41,404 nucleotides of DNA, taken from Lachnobacterium bovis DSM 14045 (GTDB lineage: Bacteria; Bacillota; Clostridia; Lachnospirales; Lachnospiraceae). Numbering within the stretch: the stretch's first letter is position 1; each line of letters begins with the position of its first letter. The stretch spans positions 1-41,404 of the forward strand of contig NZ_FNPG01000028.1 of assembly GCF_900107245.1 (NCBI RefSeq). Reading direction: 5' to 3'. The position numbers and the translations under genes are program-made. The notes under the pieces were generated by a model. That model searched no databases, was not told the origin of the DNA, and saw only the letters and a program-made list of their open reading frames with translations. Shown here one piece after another: positions 7,532 to 16,935 of the stretch.

Positions 7532-8791
7532 ATGGAAAACAGAACATTTGATGTTGAAATCAAAAAAGAAAGAAAATATAACAAGATAGAGGAAGCATTA
7601 GAGGCTTTAAGACAAGGGAAAATTATTCTAGTAACTGATGATGAGGACAGAGAAAACGAAGGAGATTTGATTTGTGCAGCAGAATTTGCAACACAAGAAA
7701 ATATTAATTTTATTGCTTCAAAAGCAAAAGGACTTATTTGTACACCTATGAGTCAGAACTTGGCAAATAGATTGCAGTTTCCACCAATGACAACAAACAA
7801 CACGGATAATCATCAAACAGCATTTACAGTATCAATTGACCATGTGGATACAACAACAGGAATTTCAGCCAAAGAGCGCGCGTATACGATAAGAAAATGT
7901 GTTGAGGAAGATGCTAAACCAGAAGATTTTCGTCGCCCTGGACACGTATTTCCTCTAATTTCAAAGAAAAATGGTGTTTTAGAAAGAAATGGTCACACAG
8001 AAGCTACAGTTGACTTGATGAGACTTGCAGGATTAAAAGAATGTGGTGTTTGTTGTGAAATTATGGATGATGATGGAACAATGATGCGTCAGGATAAATT
8101 ATTTGATTTTGCAGAAAAATATGGATTAGTTTTCATAACGATTGCAGATTTACAGGATTATTGTAGAAGTCACGATAAACATGTAACGTGCGAAGCAGTG
8201 GCAAATTTACCTACGGAACACGGAACTTTTAAAATGTGTGGTTATGTAAATGACATTACGGGCGAACATCATGTGGCATTGGTAAAAGGTGACATAGGAG
8301 ATGGAGAAGACGTCTTAATCAGAGTTCATTCAGAGTGTTTAACAGGTGATGCGTTTGGTTCTTTGCGTTGTGATTGTGGTAAACAGCTCCAGACTGCAAT
8401 GGAAAAAGTAGAAAAAGAAGGACGAGGAATCATTCTTTATATGAGACAGGAAGGACGAGGAATCGGACTCATTAATAAAATAAAAGCGTATAAACTCCAG
8501 GAAGAAGGATACGATACGGTTGAAGCAAATATCAAATTAGGTTTTAAACCAGACCTTAGAGAATATTGGGTTGGAGCACAGATTTTAAAGGATTTAGGTG
8601 TAAAGACAATAAATCTTATGACAAATAACCCACTTAAAGTATATGGATTAGAGGATTTTGGTTTGAAAATTAATAAGCGTGTACCTATTGAAATTTCACC
8701 ACAGAAATTTGATGCATTCTATTTAAAAACCAAAAAAGAAAAAATGGGTCATATATTAAAAAATATAGATACAAAAAAATTATGCAAATAA
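7532..8791 (+). CDS. ribBA: 3,4-dihydroxy-2-butanone-4-phosphate synthase / GTP cyclohydrolase II
   Basis: This fused enzyme supplies both starting materials of riboflavin: the four-carbon unit from ribulose 5-phosphate and the pyrimidine from GTP. The 419-residue protein has the N-terminal DHBP synthase signature [11 protein letters not shown] near residues 37-47. The C-terminal GTP cyclohydrolase II domain has the zinc cysteines in [21 protein letters not shown] and the catalytic stretch [10 protein letters not shown]. Both active sites look intact. AGGAGG lies seven bases before the start. It is the third gene of the riboswitch-controlled operon. Confidence 0.97.
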   Translation: MENRTFDVEIKKERKYNKIEEALEALRQGKIILVTDDEDRENEGDLICAAEFATQENINFIASKAKGLICTPMSQNLANRLQFPPMTTNNTDNHQTAFTVSIDHVDTTTGISAKERAYTIRKCVEEDAKPEDFRRPGHVFPLISKKNGVLERNGHTEATVDLMRLAGLKECGVCCEIMDDDGTMMRQDKLFDFAEKYGLVFITIADLQDYCRSHDKHVTCEAVANLPTEHGTFKMCGYVNDITGEHHVALVKGDIGDGEDVLIRVHSECLTGDAFGSLRCDCGKQLQTAMEKVEKEGRGIILYMRQEGRGIGLINKIKAYKLQEEGYDTVEANIKLGFKPDLREYWVGAQILKDLGVKTINLMTNNPLKVYGLEDFGLKINKRVPIEISPQKFDAFYLKTKKEKMGHILKNIDTKKLCK

Positions 8792-8815
8792 TTTAGAAGA
8801 GAGAGGATAAAAAAA

Positions 8816-9289
8816 ATGAACAATATCAATGTTTTGGAAGGAAAAGTAGTAGCACCAGAGGGGATGAAAGTTGCAATTGTAGCAGCAAGATTTAATGAAA
8901 TTATCGTTAATAAATTAGTCGGTGGTGCAGTTGATGGATTAGTTCGTCATGGTGTTCAAGAGGAAAACATAGATGCGGCTTGGGTACCAGGTGCATTTGA
9001 GATTCCTATCATTGCTCAAAAATTAGCTCAGAGTAATAAATATGATGCAGTTATTTGCGTTGGAGCTGTAATCAGGGGAGATACAACACATTATGATTAT
9101 GTATGTAACGAAGTTTCAAAGGGTATTGCGCAGGTAGGATTAAACACTGGAGTTCCAACATTATTTGGCGTTGTAACTACAGAAAATGTTGAACAGGCAA
9201 TTCTAAGAGCAGGAAGCAAGGCAGGTAATAAAGGATATGATTGCGCACTTTCTGCAATAGAGATGGTTAATTTAATGAAACAAATATAA
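8816..9289 (+). CDS. ribH: 6,7-dimethyl-8-ribityllumazine synthase
   Basis: Lumazine synthase joins the pyrimidine diamine and the dihydroxybutanone phosphate, the penultimate step to riboflavin. At 157 residues it has normal length. Substrate-binding motifs are visible: [21 protein letters not shown], and [21 protein letters not shown] containing the catalytic histidine. It is the last gene of the operon, 24 bases after ribBA with GAGAGGA as ribosome binding site. No clear intrinsic terminator follows it before the pepF promoter. Confidence 0.97.
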   Translation: MNNINVLEGKVVAPEGMKVAIVAARFNEIIVNKLVGGAVDGLVRHGVQEENIDAAWVPGAFEIPIIAQKLAQSNKYDAVICVGAVIRGDTTHYDYVCNEVSKGIAQVGLNTGVPTLFGVVTTENVEQAILRAGSKAGNKGYDCALSAIEMVNLMKQI

Positions 9290-9320
9290 AAAGACATAAA
9301 AAATATATAAAATAGAATAA

Positions 9321-9349
9321 TTGTTTTTACAATTCATCTATGATAGAAT
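9321..9349 (+). promoter_or_regulatory. pepF: candidate promoter of pepF
   Basis: TTGTTT (9321-9326), a 17-base spacer and TAGAAT (9344-9349). The -10 lies inside the first copy of a 24-base direct repeat. Confidence 0.5.
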
Positions 9350-9386
9350 TATATGAGACTAACTACGATAGAATTATGAAAGACTA
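9338..9386 (+). repeat. imperfect 24-base tandem direct repeat in the pepF promoter region
   Basis: Copies at 9338-9361 and 9363-9386 share 20 of 24 bases (core GATAGAATTAT and GACTA), with a period of 25. The first copy covers the predicted -10 and the second lies in the leader. It may be a regulator site or a local duplication. Confidence 0.5.
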
Positions 9387-9470
9387 CAATAAAAACTTTA
9401 ATTGATTATTTAGCCTAAAATAGTAATTCTTGTTATAAAGTTTTACGTTCTAGGAAAGGGTGAAGGAATT

Positions 9471-11267
9471 ATGAAAAAACAATTATTAAATAGAGATGAA
9501 ATAGAAGAAAAATATAAATGGAAGCTTGAAGATATTTATGAAAGTGATGTTCTTTGGGAAGAGGAATTGAGTAAAGCAAATGAAATTGTTGAGCAAATTT
9601 CCAAATTTCAAGGAACATTAGCTTCAAGTGCCCAGAATTTATTAGATTTTTTTAAAGAAAGCGACAATCTAGATTATTATGTAGATCGCGTTTATGTATA
9701 TGCTAATCAAAGATATCATCAGGATACAACAGTTTCGAAATATCAGGGTTATGCGGCTAATGCTGAACTGTTGTTGGTAAATGCAAGCGGCGCAACATCA
9801 TTTGCAAATCCAGAATTATTAGAGATTTCGGATGAAAAGTTTGAAAGTTTTTACCAGGAAAAACCAGAATTATTAAAATATAAACGATTAATTGACGAGA
9901 TAAAGCGTACAAAAGATCATGTCTTAGATAAAAAAAGCGAAGAAATACTTGCAAAAGCAGGTGAAATTGCGATGGGTCCAGATAATATTTTCCACATGTT
10001 CAATGATGCAGATATTAAATTTCCAAAGATCAAAGATGAAAACGGAAATGAAGTAGAATTATCGCATGGTAATTTTATTCACTATATGCAAAGCTATGAC
10101 AGAAGAGTAAGAGAAGATGCGTTTAAATGTTTATATAGCTCATATAAAGCTTATGGAAATACCGTTTCTGCAATATTTACCAGTAACTTAAAACAGGAAA
10201 ACTTCTATTCGCAACTTAGAAATTATTCAAGTTCTAGAGCAATGGAATTAGATAAAAGTGAAATACCAGAGAGTGTTTACGACAACTTAATAGAAACGGT
10301 TCATAAACATTTACCAGCACTTCACAAATATTTAAAAGACAGAAAAAACACACTTAATGTTGACAAATTGCATATGTATGATATCTATGTTCCATTAGTA
10401 CAAGGCGTTGAAAAAGAATATTCTTTTGAAGAGGCAAAAGAGATAGTTGCAGATGCTTTACAACCAATGGGCGATGAGTATGTTTCTATTTTAAAAGAAG
10501 GAATGAATAGTCGATGGATTGATGTTTATGAAAATAGAAACAAAAGAAGTGGGGCCTATTCATGGGGCGCATATGGAACACATCCATACGTTTTACTGAA
10601 TTATCATGGTAAATTAAACGATGTTTTTACACTTGCTCATGAAATGGGTCATTCAATGCATACATATTTTTCTAATAAGAATCAACCGATAACATATGCG
10701 GGATATAAAATTTTTGTCGCAGAAGTTGCATCAACTTGCAATGAAGCACTGCTTATGCATTATATGTTAGAAAAAACGGATGATGTAAAAATAAGAAAAT
10801 ATTTATTGAATCATCAGTTAGAAGAATTTAGAACAACATTATTTAGACAGACAATGTTTGCAGAATTTGAGCATATAGTTCATTCTAAAATTCAAGCAGG
10901 CGAAGCCCTTACAATGGAAAAACTAAATAAAATATATCATGATTTAAATGTTTTATATTATGGTGAGGATATGGTAGTTGATGAAGAGATTGATTATGAA
11001 TGGATGAGAATTCCTCATTTTTACACACCATTTTATGTATATCAATATGCCACAGGATATTCAGCAGCAACAGCTTTTGCAAAGATTATTTTAGAAGGAA
11101 AAGAAGAAGCAGCAAATAGATATATTAAAGAATTTTTATGTGGAGGATCATCAAAGAGTCCTATTGAATTACTTAAAGCAGCAGGTGTAGATATGAGTAG
11201 TTCTGAACCTGTAGATAAAGCTTTAGAAAGTTTTGAAGAATACCTAAAGGAATATTTAGATTTATAA
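9471..11267 (+). CDS. pepF: oligoendopeptidase F (M3 family zinc peptidase)
   Basis: A cytoplasmic metallopeptidase that trims short peptides. The 598-residue protein matches the usual PepF length. The zinc motif HEMGH is at residues 390-394, with the third ligand glutamate likely in AEVASTCNEALL some 25 residues later. The YHGKLNDVFTLAHEMGHSMH context and the C-terminal YQYATGYSAA stretch are typical. There is no signal peptide. GGAAAGGGTG lies upstream of the ATG. The gene appears to have its own promoter, after riboflavin synthesis genes and before luxS. Confidence 0.95.
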   Translation: MKKQLLNRDEIEEKYKWKLEDIYESDVLWEEELSKANEIVEQISKFQGTLASSAQNLLDFFKESDNLDYYVDRVYVYANQRYHQDTTVSKYQGYAANAELLLVNASGATSFANPELLEISDEKFESFYQEKPELLKYKRLIDEIKRTKDHVLDKKSEEILAKAGEIAMGPDNIFHMFNDADIKFPKIKDENGNEVELSHGNFIHYMQSYDRRVREDAFKCLYSSYKAYGNTVSAIFTSNLKQENFYSQLRNYSSSRAMELDKSEIPESVYDNLIETVHKHLPALHKYLKDRKNTLNVDKLHMYDIYVPLVQGVEKEYSFEEAKEIVADALQPMGDEYVSILKEGMNSRWIDVYENRNKRSGAYSWGAYGTHPYVLLNYHGKLNDVFTLAHEMGHSMHTYFSNKNQPITYAGYKIFVAEVASTCNEALLMHYMLEKTDDVKIRKYLLNHQLEEFRTTLFRQTMFAEFEHIVHSKIQAGEALTMEKLNKIYHDLNVLYYGEDMVVDEEIDYEWMRIPHFYTPFYVYQYATGYSAATAFAKIILEGKEEAANRYIKEFLCGGSSKSPIELLKAAGVDMSSSEPVDKALESFEEYLKEYLDL

Positions 11268-11275
11268 CAACTGGA

Positions 11276-11321
11276 TTGCAAAAAGGTTCTATTTGATGCT
11301 ATAATGATAAGAACTGTTCTT
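11276..11321 (+). promoter_or_regulatory. luxS: luxS promoter with palindrome at the start point
   Basis: TTGCAA (11276-11281), an 18-base spacer and an extended TGCTATAAT -10 (TATAAT at 11300-11305). Four bases later comes a perfect palindrome AAGAACTGTTCTT (11309-11321) covering the expected transcription start. It could be an operator or a 5' hairpin. Confidence 0.75.
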
Positions 11322-11343
11322 GTTATTTAAGGAGGAAATTTTC

Positions 11344-11805
11344 ATGGATAGAATTAAAAGTTTTACAATAGATCATGATGTTTTAGTACCTGGATTTTAT
11401 ATTTCTAGAGTAGATGGAGATATCATTACATATGATTTAAGAACTAGAAAACCTAATGCTGGTTCATATATGAGCAATGCCGATATGCATTCAGTTGAAC
11501 ATATGTTTGCAACATATGTACGTAATTCGTCAATTGGCGATAATGTGGTTTATTTTGGACCAATGGGATGTCAGACAGGATTTTATCTTCTAGTTAGAAA
11601 TGAAACTCCTCAAAAGGCATTTGAAATTACAAAAGAAGTTCTTCAAAAAATAATCGATCACAAAGGAGAGGTTTTTGGAGCTTCTGCAATAGAATGTGGT
11701 AATTATGCAAACCTGGATTTAGCTATTGCTCAGGAAGAGTGCAAGAGTTATTTAGAAGTTTTAAATAATCAAACAGATATGGAATTTAAATATCCAACTA
11801 AATAA
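11344..11805 (+). CDS. luxS: S-ribosylhomocysteine lyase LuxS
   Basis: LuxS cleaves S-ribosylhomocysteine to homocysteine and DPD, the precursor of autoinducer 2. The 153-residue protein has the metal motif HSVEH (residues 49-53), the catalytic cysteine in MGCQTG (residue 76) and the third metal ligand cysteine in ECGNY (residue 118). All are intact. The frame runs eight codons further upstream, but the ATG at 11344 follows AAGGAGG with correct spacing and gives the usual MDRIKSFTIDH start. It is followed 142 bases later by mtnN, the preceding step of the same pathway. Confidence 0.97.
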   Translation: MDRIKSFTIDHDVLVPGFYISRVDGDIITYDLRTRKPNAGSYMSNADMHSVEHMFATYVRNSSIGDNVVYFGPMGCQTGFYLLVRNETPQKAFEITKEVLQKIIDHKGEVFGASAIECGNYANLDLAIAQEECKSYLEVLNNQTDMEFKYPTK

Positions 11806-11847
11806 AACTGTGAAATAAATCTGTGGATGATAGCAGTAAAAGTGATA

Positions 11848-11886
11848 AAGCTAGAATTGTAAGAAAAGTGTAGCTAGTTCTAGCTT
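11848..11886 (+). repeat. 9-bp perfect inverted repeat in the luxS-mtnN spacer
   Basis: AAGCTAGAA (11848-11856) and TTCTAGCTT (11878-11886) flank a 21-base loop. No T run follows, so it is not a standard terminator. A TATAAT-like element near 11920-11935 lies between it and mtnN, so it may be part of the mtnN leader or an operator. Confidence 0.45.
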
Positions 11887-11947
11887 ATGCTTGACTCTGG
11901 AGAGAGTCTAAAAAATACTACTATAATAGTTAAAGGGACGAGACTAT

Positions 11948-12643
11948 ATGAGAATTGGTGTTATTGGTGCAATGCAAATTGAGGTTGATAACCTAAAAAA
12001 ATCAATGCAGGTAGAAAAAACAGAAGAAGTAAGTTCTGTTAATTTTACAATTGGTAAAATCGGAAATGTAGAAGTTGTTGCAGCAGTTTCAGGCGTAGGT
12101 AAGGTGTTCGCAGCAATTTGTGCAGAAACAATGATTTTAAAATACAACGTAGATATGCTTATTAACATAGGTGTAGCAGGAAGTACAACAAACAAATTAA
12201 AAGTATTTGATGTTGCAGTAGCACAAAATGTTGTACAACATGATATGGATACATCACCATTAGGTGATCCAGTAGGATTACTTTCTGGAATCAATAAAAT
12301 ATATATTCCTACAGACGAAAATATTAGAAATGTTTTAATTGAAACTTTAAAGAAAAAAGGATTAAACTACGAAGTTGGAACAATTGCTACAGGTGATCAG
12401 TTTATCCATACAAAAGAGAAAAAAGAATGGATTTGTGATAATTTCGATGCTATAGCAGCAGAGATGGAAGGCGGAAGTATTGGTCACGTTTGTTACGTAA
12501 ATAATGTACCTTTTGTAATTTTACGTACTATTTCTGATAGTGAAGGTGGAGCAATGGATTATCAGACATTTGCAACAAAAGCAGCACAGGTTGCTATAGA
12601 TGTAGTTATATCATTTATTGGCAAAGTAGGAGCTGATTGTTAG
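11948..12643 (+). CDS. mtnN: 5'-methylthioadenosine/S-adenosylhomocysteine nucleosidase
   Basis: This enzyme (also called Pfs) removes adenine from S-adenosylhomocysteine and methylthioadenosine, making the LuxS substrate. The 231-residue protein starts MRIGVIGAMQIEV, as the family does. It has NIGVAGS, TGDQFI, the AAEMEGGSIGHVC stretch with the substrate-binding methionine and glutamate, and RTISDSEGG with the catalytic aspartate. The ribosome binding site AAAGGGA is somewhat distant from the ATG. Together with luxS upstream it completes two-step recycling of SAH to homocysteine. Confidence 0.96.
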   Translation: MRIGVIGAMQIEVDNLKKSMQVEKTEEVSSVNFTIGKIGNVEVVAAVSGVGKVFAAICAETMILKYNVDMLINIGVAGSTTNKLKVFDVAVAQNVVQHDMDTSPLGDPVGLLSGINKIYIPTDENIRNVLIETLKKKGLNYEVGTIATGDQFIHTKEKKEWICDNFDAIAAEMEGGSIGHVCYVNNVPFVILRTISDSEGGAMDYQTFATKAAQVAIDVVISFIGKVGADC

Positions 12644-12819
12644 TAAGTATTTTTTTGAATATTGTTGGTAAATATGGTTAGTATTATTCTAATTAGTTTT
12701 GCTAATAAGACATGACTATTGATATAGACTAATAATAGAAGGTTTAGTATCCGATATGATTAGTATATGTTATAGGTAAATTTTATAAACCGAAGGTTGA
12801 ACAGCAAAGGAGATAGCAT

Positions 12820-12960
12820 ATGAATGGATCAGGTTTAATAATTTTTATGGGCTTTATTTTTGTATTAGTTATTATTGTAGCCGTTCTTGCGGTAGTATCA
12901 GCAGTGACTGCATCAGTAGCAGGTTATGTTGATGAAGCAGAAAGCGAAGAAGATGAATAA
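12820..12960 (+). CDS. 46-residue single-pass membrane peptide with acidic tail
   Basis: A short gene beginning MNGSGLIIFMGFIFVL. One long hydrophobic segment (about residues 5-34) is followed by a tail ending in aspartates and glutamates (VDEAESEEDE). AAAGGAG lies eight bases before the ATG and a strong terminator lies just after the stop codon, so it looks like a genuine independent gene. A possible promoter is TTGCTA, 18 bases, then TGATATAGA near 12698-12727. I do not recognise the family. Its position 98 bases before the RND transporter suggests a link, but the terminator separates the transcripts. Function unknown. Confidence 0.7.
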   Translation: MNGSGLIIFMGFIFVLVIIVAVLAVVSAVTASVAGYVDEAESEEDE

Positions 12961-12965
12961 CTAAG

Positions 12966-13006
12966 AAAAAGGAATTTGTTTTTTAAATAAAGCAGATTCC
13001 TTTTTT
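12966..13006 (+). terminator. intrinsic terminator between the small peptide gene and the RND gene
   Basis: A perfect 10-bp stem AAAAAGGAAT (12966-12975) with ATTCCTTTTT (from 12996), ending in six T. Confidence 0.88.
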
Positions 13007-13057
13007 AGTATAAATATAAATTTGATAGTGTAGTTTTTGACTTTTGGGGAGGATTAA

Positions 13058-16000
13058 ATGTTATCAAAGGCTAGTGTAAAAAGACCATATACAGTTCTGG
13101 TTGCAGTTTTGTTGGTAATTGTTATAGGAATAGTATCATTATCAAAAATGACAATGGATTTGTTGCCTAATATGAGTTTTCCATATGTAATTATTGTTAC
13201 AACAAGTGTTGGCTCAAGTCCAAAGGAAATAGAGACAAATATAACGGCACCTATTGAAGCGTCTATGGCGACAACATCTAATATTAAAGAAATTACATCT
13301 CGTTCTAGCAATAGTTATTCCATGGTAATGCTAGAATATGAACAATCATCAAACATGGATTCTACAATTATTGAAATTCAGCAACAAATAGAACAATTAA
13401 AAAGTAAGTGGGATGATAAAACATCATCTCCAATTATAATGCAAGTAGATCCTGATATGTTACCCGTAATGAATGCGGCTGTAGATGTAGAAGGCTTAGA
13501 TGCAAATAAATTATCAGATTACATTAATAATGAAGTTAAACCTTCACTAGAAAGTGTAGAAGGCGTAGCTTCTGTGTCAACATCAGGTCAGCTAGAACAA
13601 AAAGTAAATGTTTATCTTGATCAGAGCAAAATTGATACATTAAATGATAAAATAAAACAGGGTATAGAAGAAAAATTTAAAGAAGCAAGCAGTAAATTAG
13701 ATAGTGCAGATAAAGAAATAAAAAATGGTCAAAATAAAATTGAAGATGGTAAGAAGGCATTAGAAAATACCATAAATAATACTTTAAAACAAAAAGAAGA
13801 ATTATATAAAAAGCAATCAGATATACAAAATCAATTAGAAAAACTAATAAAAGATCGTAATGAGCTGTTAAGGATACAACAGACTTTTTTAACATATTCG
13901 ACAAGTAATAATTTTGTTGAATTAGAAAAAAATGTTCAAAGACTCAGTGCATTAAATGAAGCCGCTCAGCAGGTTGGAGTAGGAAATAGACAAGAATTAG
14001 AAAAACAAATAGAAGAAACTAGGAAAGCGATTGAAGGACAAAACCTTGACATTCAAAACAGATTTGCGGCTCTAAAAGAGATTGGATTTAATGTTGATGA
14101 TTATGCTAGTTTTAATGAAGCATCAGGTAAAGTCGCAGAAGATATCACAGTTTTAAATACTCAAATATTAACACTTTCAACATCTTTAGGAGAAATATTG
14201 GTTGGAACGTATACAACCTCTAGCATTCTTGAGGTGCTTAATTCGAATGCTGCTATTGCATCAATGGAAATGGCTACTAATTCGGCTAAACTTCAAAGTG
14301 CAGCAGATAAAATAAGTGATTCGAAAGAAAAAATAGAAGATACCAAGAATTCAACATTATCTCAGGCAGATCTTAATAAAGTTTTATCAATGGATACTTT
14401 ATCTAAGATTTTAATAGCACAAAACTTTGATATGCCAGCTGGATATGTAACTGATAATAATGTTAAATATTTAGTAAGTGTAGGAAAAAAAGTAAAGACT
14501 GTAGATGAACTAGAGAACCTACCGTTGATAGATATGAAGTTAGATAATGTTTCTATGGTGCGTTTACAAGATATTGCAAGAATAGAACTTACAGATAATT
14601 CGGATAGCACTTATGCACGAGTAAATGAAAAACCTGGAATTTTACTTGCTATGGAAAAACAGACAGGTTATTCTACGGGTGATGTAACTAAAAAAATAAA
14701 AGAAAAATTCAAATCATTAGAAAAAGAGAATAATAAATTAAAATTCACAGTGCTTATGGACCAGGGAATTTATATTGATATAATCGTAAAGAGTGTTGCT
14801 CAGAATATGATTTTTGGAGCAATTCTTGCAATTATAGTATTACTCATTTTTTTGAGAGATTGGAGAACAACGATTATAATTGCATTTTCAATTCCAATGT
14901 CAGTGGTGTTTGCAATAGTTTTGATGTATTTTATGGGAATTACGTTGAACATTATATCGATGTCGGGCCTCGCACTAGGTATAGGAATGCTTGTAGATAA
15001 CTCGATAGTTGTTGTTGAAAATATTTTTAGAATGAAACAGGAAACTGATAACATAAAAAAGGCATCTATAGTGGGAGCTAAACAAGTATCAGGAGCAATT
15101 ATTGCGTCGACGCTAACAACAGTCAGCGTTTATGCACCAATTGTTTTTACAGAAGGAATAACTCGTCAGCTTTTTGTAGATTTGGCACTTACAGTAACAT
15201 TTACACTTGTTGCAAGTTTAATAGTGGCACTTACAGTTGTTCCAGCTATGTCTTCTAAGATGTTAGCTAAAGATGAAGAAAAGGAGATAGTCTGGTTTGA
15301 AAAAATAAAATTAAAATATGAAGCTTTTCTGGGAAAATGTTTAAAACATAAAATAATCGTTTTTTTGGTAACGGTTCTCCTTTTAGTGTCTACTTTTTTT
15401 GCGATGATATCACGAGGAATGATTTTTATGAATATGGAAATGGAAACAAATCAAATTTCTGTAACGATATCTCCTAAGAGAGGAGAAACACTTGAATTTA
15501 AAGATTTAACAAAAAAATCAGATGCTATTATAGAAAGAATAAGAAAAATCGATGGAGTAAAAACGGTTGGAGCCATGACAGGAGGCACATCAGCATCTCT
15601 TGGAATTCAGGGAATTGGTGGATCTAGTTCAATTACAATGTATGTAATTTTAAATGATAATAACAAAAGAAGCTTAAAGGATATAGAAAAAGATATTCAT
15701 AAAAAAACAAAAGACATGAATTGTAATGTGAGTACACAAACATCTGCAATGGATTTTGAAAGCTTCTTAGGAAGCGGAATTGCTGTTCAAATTAAAGGAA
15801 AAGACATTGAAAAATTACAAATGATAGCCAAGAAAACAGCAAAAATCGTAAAAAAAACAGAAGGAGTTGATTATGTTAATGATGGCTTAAAAAATACAAT
15901 GGATGAGTTTTGTATCACTATAGATAAAGAAAAAGCTGCTGAGCATAGTTTTACGGTAGCACAGGCTTATCAGTTAGTATATGAAGTAATGAAAAATGAG

Positions 16001-16852
16001 AGTCCAACAACTACAATAGAAACTGATTTGAAAGACTATAAGGTATATTTGGTTTCTGATAAGCAAAACAAAGCAACTTTAGAAGATATTGAAAATTTAA
16101 CTTTTAAATCCAAAGATTTAACAGGAAATGAAAGCACGATACCATTAAAGGAAATCGCTTCCTTCAAAAAAATAAAAACTCTTAGTACCATTAATCGAGA
16201 TTCACAGAGTAGATACATTAATGTTTCAGCTTCGATTGATGAAAAACACAATGTATCTCTTGTAAGTGATGAAATTTCAAAAGAAATTAAAAAGTTGAAA
16301 CTACCAGAAGGTTATACAATTGAAATGGTAGGAGAGGATGAAAACATTAAAGAATCAATGAGTCAATTATATTTAATGCTTTTGCTTGCAGTTATTTTTA
16401 TTTATTTAATAATGGTTGCACAGTTTCAATCATTACTTTCGCCATTTATTATTATGTTTACAATTCCTTTGGCTTTTACAGGTGGTTTTATAGGATTATT
16501 TGTAACCGGAAACGAACTTAGTGTAATTGCAATGATTGGATTTATTATGCTTGCAGGATTGATTGTAAATAATGGTATTGTTCTTATCGATTATATTAAC
16601 CAGGCGAGGGAAAGTGGCTTAGAAAAGAAAGAAGCAATTATAAGTGCAGGTCTTGTAAGAATCAGACCAATTTTGATGACGGCACTTACAACAATTCTAT
16701 CGATGTCAACAATGGCACTTGGAATAGGTGAAGGATCAGAACTTATGCAGCCAATGGCTATAACAATTATAGGAGGCATGATTTACGGTACACTTCTCAC
16801 ACTGGTTGTAGAACCTTGTATTTATGATATTGTCCATCGAAAAGAAAAATAA
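13058..16852 (+). CDS. RND efflux transporter with long coiled-coil insertion
   Basis: A 1264-residue transporter of the HAE1/SwrC-like RND group, proton-driven and located in the cytoplasmic membrane. It starts with SVKRPYTVLVAVLLVIVIGI (first helix) and DLLPNMSFP. The central helices carry GLALGIGMLVDNSIVVVEN (aspartate about residue 647, asparagine 648) where the proton-relay aspartates lie in AcrB. A second helix bundle at the C-terminus includes AQFQSLLSPFIIMFTIPLAF. The protein exceeds the usual ~1030-1050 because about 240 residues (about 193-435), rich in Glu, Lys, Gln and predicted heptads, are inserted in the first extracellular porter domain. No membrane fusion protein or outer membrane channel is adjacent. 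Substrate unknown. GGGGAGGA precedes the ATG. Confidence 0.92.
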   Translation: MLSKASVKRPYTVLVAVLLVIVIGIVSLSKMTMDLLPNMSFPYVIIVTTSVGSSPKEIETNITAPIEASMATTSNIKEITSRSSNSYSMVMLEYEQSSNMDSTIIEIQQQIEQLKSKWDDKTSSPIIMQVDPDMLPVMNAAVDVEGLDANKLSDYINNEVKPSLESVEGVASVSTSGQLEQKVNVYLDQSKIDTLNDKIKQGIEEKFKEASSKLDSADKEIKNGQNKIEDGKKALENTINNTLKQKEELYKKQSDIQNQLEKLIKDRNELLRIQQTFLTYSTSNNFVELEKNVQRLSALNEAAQQVGVGNRQELEKQIEETRKAIEGQNLDIQNRFAALKEIGFNVDDYASFNEASGKVAEDITVLNTQILTLSTSLGEILVGTYTTSSILEVLNSNAAIASMEMATNSAKLQSAADKISDSKEKIEDTKNSTLSQADLNKVLSMDTLSKILIAQNFDMPAGYVTDNNVKYLVSVGKKVKTVDELENLPLIDMKLDNVSMVRLQDIARIELTDNSDSTYARVNEKPGILLAMEKQTGYSTGDVTKKIKEKFKSLEKENNKLKFTVLMDQGIYIDIIVKSVAQNMIFGAILAIIVLLIFLRDWRTTIIIAFSIPMSVVFAIVLMYFMGITLNIISMSGLALGIGMLVDNSIVVVENIFRMKQETDNIKKASIVGAKQVSGAIIASTLTTVSVYAPIVFTEGITRQLFVDLALTVTFTLVASLIVALTVVPAMSSKMLAKDEEKEIVWFEKIKLKYEAFLGKCLKHKIIVFLVTVLLLVSTFFAMISRGMIFMNMEMETNQISVTISPKRGETLEFKDLTKKSDAIIERIRKIDGVKTVGAMTGGTSASLGIQGIGGSSSITMYVILNDNNKRSLKDIEKDIHKKTKDMNCNVSTQTSAMDFESFLGSGIAVQIKGKDIEKLQMIAKKTAKIVKKTEGVDYVNDGLKNTMDEFCITIDKEKAAEHSFTVAQAYQLVYEVMKNESPTTTIETDLKDYKVYLVSDKQNKATLEDIENLTFKSKDLTGNESTIPLKEIASFKKIKTLSTINRDSQSRYINVSASIDEKHNVSLVSDEISKEIKKLKLPEGYTIEMVGEDENIKESMSQLYLMLLLAVIFIYLIMVAQFQSLLSPFIIMFTIPLAFTGGFIGLFVTGNELSVIAMIGFIMLAGLIVNNGIVLIDYINQARESGLEKKEAIISAGLVRIRPILMTALTTILSMSTMALGIGEGSELMQPMAITIIGGMIYGTLLTLVVEPCIYDIVHRKEK

Positions 16853-16899
16853 ACACTCTTTTATTAGTTTATCTTATAGAAAAGATTATTAATTTTTAT

Positions 16900-16928
16900 T
16901 TGAGTAAATTATAAAATGAAGTTATACT
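16900..16928 (+). promoter_or_regulatory. purM: promoter of the purMND operon
   Basis: TTGAGT (16900-16905), a 17-base spacer and TATACT (16923-16928). Confidence 0.8.
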
Positions 16929-16935
16929 ATAGAAG

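Noticed and set aside
11944-12294. Antisense open frame of 116 codons opposite mtnN
   Set aside because: It is a mirror of mtnN codon bias, has no recognisable protein pattern and no start signal.
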